From an uncultured Prochlorococcus sp. (GTDB taxonomy: Bacteria; Cyanobacteriota; Cyanobacteriia; PCC-6307; Cyanobiaceae), in the NCBI GenBank assembly GCA_902618795.1, contig CACNCF010000006.1, forward strand, positions 1-45,628: DNA of 45,628 bases, given 5' to 3'. Made by a program: the position numbers and the translations under genes. Below the pieces are notes generated by a model. That model did no database searches. It had not been told where the DNA came from and was given only the letters and a program-made list of their open reading frames with translations. Shown one piece after another: positions 45,601 through 45,628 of the stretch. Within the stretch, counting starts at the first letter, position 1. The number at the start of each line of letters is the position of its first letter.

Positions 45601-45628
45601 AAAGCTTAGAACCTGTTAATATGTTGGC
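42615..45628 (+). CDS. smc: Chromosome segregation protein SMC, 5' part
   Basis: Condensin ATPase. Starts VHINQVEFENFKSFGGNV, with Walker A GPNGSGKSN at about residues 33-41, the QGDVTRI segment (about 163), long coiled coils (about 190-520 and from about 690), and a hinge region between (LEGIHGYVAQLGEV to GAITGG, about 540-690). The frame stays open to the window end, cut at EPVNML just before the C-terminal Walker B domain. Two TTG starts are possible (42609 and 42615); no ATG is available upstream because a TGA closes the frame at 42603. Confidence 0.96.
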   Translation, partial: MVHINQVEFENFKSFGGNVKIPLEEGFTVVTGPNGSGKSNILDGILFCLGLANSRGMRAERLPDLINNSKVKEGKSSETSVSVKFNIKDWSPREDLPPLELEEEEIALNKGQKEWVVSRKLRLMPGGSYASTYTSDGKQCTLQQIQRILRDISVDPEGSNVVMQGDVTRIVSMNNKERRNLIDELAGVALFDTRIEQTNSKLNDVFERQERCEILENELQSSKNKLEKECEKAKRYKELKAKLLQIMELEKVLIFEKQVKHVESIEKKESEIETNKILFNKQKESISKEISVLEDALKILVDELKEKGEDQLIKVNSDIGSINSSLRELDRISSLNKEEGIKLQKQRDEIEISKRNIESEKMRKENFDDNFLNQLNLQIDDLTLRHKLSRKKLSDAAGESGEFSKQSIKLNADLESIKNQINPLEIKKRKIEEETIQNNIQKDEILSQIESLDLEKQKLFQVNQSKKETSDTKKKNLASNSAEINSLKNEIDVLIKTKSRLNNEQLRLEKDLSRFESRKETLNESRGSYALRILLEAGLEGIHGYVAQLGEVSEKNRYALEIAAGNRLGQIVVDNDHIAAKAIEILKKKKAGRLTFLPLNRIKSQKKNYAISRFENNRENGFIDKAINLITFDEVYSDVFRYVFGDTLVFSDLSSARLSTQKNRLVTLSGELLEVSGAITGGSKLNKDLAYKFGINNDIDDSSPIKERLLVIEEALKESNNDLIIKNNRLSKLNSNRSQIIEDCASFNKEIEVNQDSFKVVSQRIEDCKSRLIKLDTANNLLVNELGHLKDELKPYHDKFNQLQTIQKANYEKNQKSSLIAFNDDFNNLDKKLESLIKERNTLLDKKNQFALDKERINNSLKITLLKEKNLQESIKQLAIAHSEWIEKRDEFKKELLDLDNQKNSLERDLGLLRRKRDELNSSISNKRQEYNNYLLKLEYLERDMHSLKEEMRSEKIKLENYKKDLPNPSPQFGAYEGKSLESLQSEISIINAKLQSLEPVNML

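Overview
The window looks like a chromosome segment of a high-light-adapted Prochlorococcus. The DNA is very A+T rich and genes are packed with stop-to-stop contacts and short overlaps. It carries marine picocyanobacterial markers: gap2, cobalt-precorrin methylase cbiD, a paired flv1/flv3 Mehler-type flavodiiron system, a CYP38-type lumenal cyclophilin, and a permuted two-piece tmRNA whose tag reads ANKIVSFSRQTAPVAA. The assignment rests on recognition of gene content and order, not on a database search.

Layout. 1-3.3 kb: 3' part of rsgA, then a leftward cell-wall cluster murC-murB-ybaB. 3.5-9.6 kb: gap2, thiL, cyclophilin, efp-accB, pdxA and an SDR protein. 9.6-13 kb: small unknowns, an HNH nuclease, a half-length AbrB-type membrane protein and a class V aminotransferase. 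13-19.3 kb: rightward cbiD, guaA, a RecB-like nuclease, two unknowns and PBP2. 19.3-24.1 kb: leftward flv3, a 636-bp gap with a 48-aa ORF and a decayed small gene, flv1 and an FMN reductase. 24.2-34 kb: housekeeping genes alaS, speA, ndk, thiO, gatB, coaE, argJ. 34-37.2 kb: an accessory segment. 37.2-39.2 kb: an orphan parA with an overlapping small membrane gene, then an aldo/keto reductase. 39.2-45.6 kb: tmRNA, an rRNA methyltransferase, a YqjE/YqjD-like membrane pair, two small genes and the start of smc, which runs off the window.

Most interesting region. Between argJ and parA sit two consecutive single-gene cassettes of about 1.6 kb. Each encodes a surface protein of trimeric-autotransporter (YadA-anchor) type. 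The 3' end of argJ occurs three times: intact at 33948-33968, and as displaced remnants at 35591-35611 and 37187-37207. All three can be read as the ArgJ C-terminus (INSEYTT-stop, INSEYTT-stop, INNEHTT-stop). Inside these borders each cassette carries its own family of 11-bp-phased direct repeats near both ends: AATAAACCACY around the first and ACTGTGATWAT around the second. This is the layout expected of attL/attR sites with integrase arm-type sites, but no recombinase gene is in the window. I infer non-autonomous integrative cassettes that use the argJ 3' end as attachment site and deliver adhesins.

How genes work together: murC/murB/PBP2 build peptidoglycan; flv1/flv3 plus the FMN reductase suggest O2 photoreduction; thiL and thiO belong to thiamine metabolism; efp, alaS, gatB, tmRNA and rsgA serve translation; smc and parA concern chromosome organisation.
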